Notes under the pieces: model-generated
Told to the model about the DNA's origin: nothing
What the model saw: the letters and a program-made list of their open reading frames with translations, nothing else
The model's database searches: none
Made by a program: the position numbers and the translations under genes
Origin: Bacteroidetes bacterium 4572_112
GTDB taxonomy: Bacteria > Bacteroidota > Bacteroidia > Bacteroidales > UBA1556
Direction of reading: 5' to 3'
DNA: 25,007 bases
NCBI GenBank assembly: GCA_002254285.1
Contig: NIUZ01000004.1
Coordinates: 1 to 25,007 of the forward strand
In this document: positions 23,979 to 25,007 of the stretch, piece by piece
Layout: each line of letters opens with the position of its first letter
How positions within the stretch are numbered: position 1 is the first letter of the stretch

Positions 23979-25007
23979 TTATATCATAAATAGGTCCGAA
24001 GCTATTCCGTCGGCGTATTTTTTGCCTTTTAGGGACAATTTTAGAATATTATCATTGAATTCTATAAATCCATTTTTGATATTATTTTTAATATAGTTTA
24101 AAAGGTAATTTTGATATTCTGAACCAAATCTATTTTCAATTTCTGAAATATCAATTCCCCACATAGTGCGAAGTCCTAACATTACAAATTCGTTGAATTT
24201 ATCTTTTTCACTCAAAATTTCTAAATCAGCAGAAAATGATTTATTATTTATATCAGCAATATAATTATTGATTGAAGATTTATTCCATTGTCGGGAAATC
24301 AAATTATAAGAATGTGCAGATGGACCAATTCCTAGATATTCGTTATTTTTCCAATAATTGGTATTATGCTTACTTATTGATGCTTTTTTACAAAAATTAG
24401 AAATCTCGTATTGTTCTATATTATTATTATCACAAAACTCAAGTAAATAGTCAAAATGAGCTAATCCTTCTTCTTCTTTCAATTTTGGATATTTACCTTT
24501 ACGAATTAAAACATCCAAAGCGGTTTTTTCTTCCACAGTAAGAAAGTAAGAAGACAAATGTGGGATATCCATTTTATTGTAAATATTAAGGCTATCCTTC
24601 CACTTTTGCATACTTAAACCAGGAATTCCATAAATTAAATCTATGCTAATATTATCGATTCCCTTGCTCTTTGCCAAGTCCACACTCTTGATTGCTTCAG
24701 TGGCGCTATGAACCCTATTTAAGCTCTTTAGTATACTATCATCAAAAGATTGAATACCTATGCTCAATCTATTAATTCCTTGCGAAATGAACTGATCTAG
24801 CTTATCTGAATTAATATCATCAGGATTGGCTTCAAATGTTATTTCACAATTATGAGAAATACCATAATTGGAAGTAATAGCGGCAAATATTCTTGCCAAT
24901 TCACTATTTGTAAGTATACTAGGAGTTCCACCACCAAAATAGATAGTTTCTAAAGTACTATTATTTAAATATTTTTTGCGAATTTGTAATTCTAGAATAA
25001 TAGAATT
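23979..25007 (-). CDS. hemW: HemW-like radical SAM protein, N-terminus outside the window
   Basis: The visible 342 residues run from the window edge to the TAA at 23979-23981, with no ATG start inside. The frame is open to base 25007, so the gene is partial. It belongs to the HemW / oxygen-independent coproporphyrinogen oxidase-like family: TIYFGGGTPSIL near the start of the visible part, EANPDDIN, RLSIGIQSFDD, IDLIYGIPG, EQYEISNFC, YLGIGPSAHSY and the end GIASDLFMI. The CxxxCxxC cluster motif should lie just beyond the window. HemW is now regarded as a heme chaperone rather than the true HemN oxidase. The SIGIQSFDDSIL segment and Pro-Gly loop are normal. No terminator is evident after its stop. 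Confidence 0.95.
   Translation of the reverse strand, partial: NSIILELQIRKKYLNNSTLETIYFGGGTPSILTNSELARIFAAITSNYGISHNCEITFEANPDDINSDKLDQFISQGINRLSIGIQSFDDSILKSLNRVHSATEAIKSVDLAKSKGIDNISIDLIYGIPGLSMQKWKDSLNIYNKMDIPHLSSYFLTVEEKTALDVLIRKGKYPKLKEEEGLAHFDYLLEFCDNNNIEQYEISNFCKKASISKHNTNYWKNNEYLGIGPSAHSYNLISRQWNKSSINNYIADINNKSFSADLEILSEKDKFNEFVMLGLRTMWGIDISEIENRFGSEYQNYLLNYIKNNIKNGFIEFNDNILKLSLKGKKYADGIASDLFMI

Overview
The window is AT-rich DNA from a member of the Bacteroidota. This rests on gene families largely confined to that phylum (DUF4271 and DUF4175 proteins, the long IspG form with an insert domain, a propeller/Y_Y_Y sensor joined to a SpoIIE-type phosphatase), on a YbeY with the variant HGxLHLxGYKD motif, and on several TAnnTTTG -7 promoter boxes. 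TTG starts are used by some genes. The genus cannot be told from the sequence alone.

Layout. 1-618 holds no intact gene: hairpins, a palindrome and a decayed ISL3-like transposase fragment. 619-2972: gpmI (minus), an aberrant tRNA-Gln(CTG) with a strong terminator, and a Rieske-like lipoprotein gene (minus). 2973-7876: a probable operon of a SpoIIE-type sensor phosphatase, a DUF4271 membrane protein and a HemD-like uroporphyrinogen-III synthase, closed by a terminator. 7948-9873: panD, a flippase-like membrane protein and a stand-alone heptose-1-phosphate adenylyltransferase. 9911-11826: a sigma-54 enhancer-binding response regulator (minus) divergent from a lone receiver protein, with a sigma-54-like promoter and an inverted repeat between them. 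11919-15881: galE, rfbB and ispG. 15882-16365: a long hairpin, a C-terminal fragment of a c-type cytochrome-like gene and a palindrome also present near the window start. 16366-16986: a probable outer-membrane protein. 17139-23407: DUF4175, an RsbW-like ATPase, ybeY and mnmG. 23408-23978: a parS-like site and three copies of a REPIN-like element. 23979-25007: hemW (minus), running off the window end.

How the genes fit together. Most are housekeeping: glycolysis (gpmI), pantothenate (panD), isoprenoid precursors (ispG), nucleotide sugars for surface glycans (galE, rfbB, hldE), tetrapyrroles (hemD; HemW is a heme-related radical-SAM protein) and RNA maturation (ybeY, mnmG). Regulation is represented by the SpoIIE-type phosphatase, the RsbW-like kinase and the two response regulators.

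Most notable observations. mnmG has lost about 42 conserved codons and is frameshifted. It is flanked by a near-canonical parS site just before its start and a second parS-like palindrome just after its stop. Downstream lie three REPIN-like units, about 120 bp apart, whose two hairpins have reverse-complementary loops. The tRNA-Gln(CTG) has lost the near-universal U33 and has mismatched stems. No clearly new multi-gene system was found; the most unusual block is the parS / broken mnmG / parS / REPIN segment at 21.6-23.85 kb.
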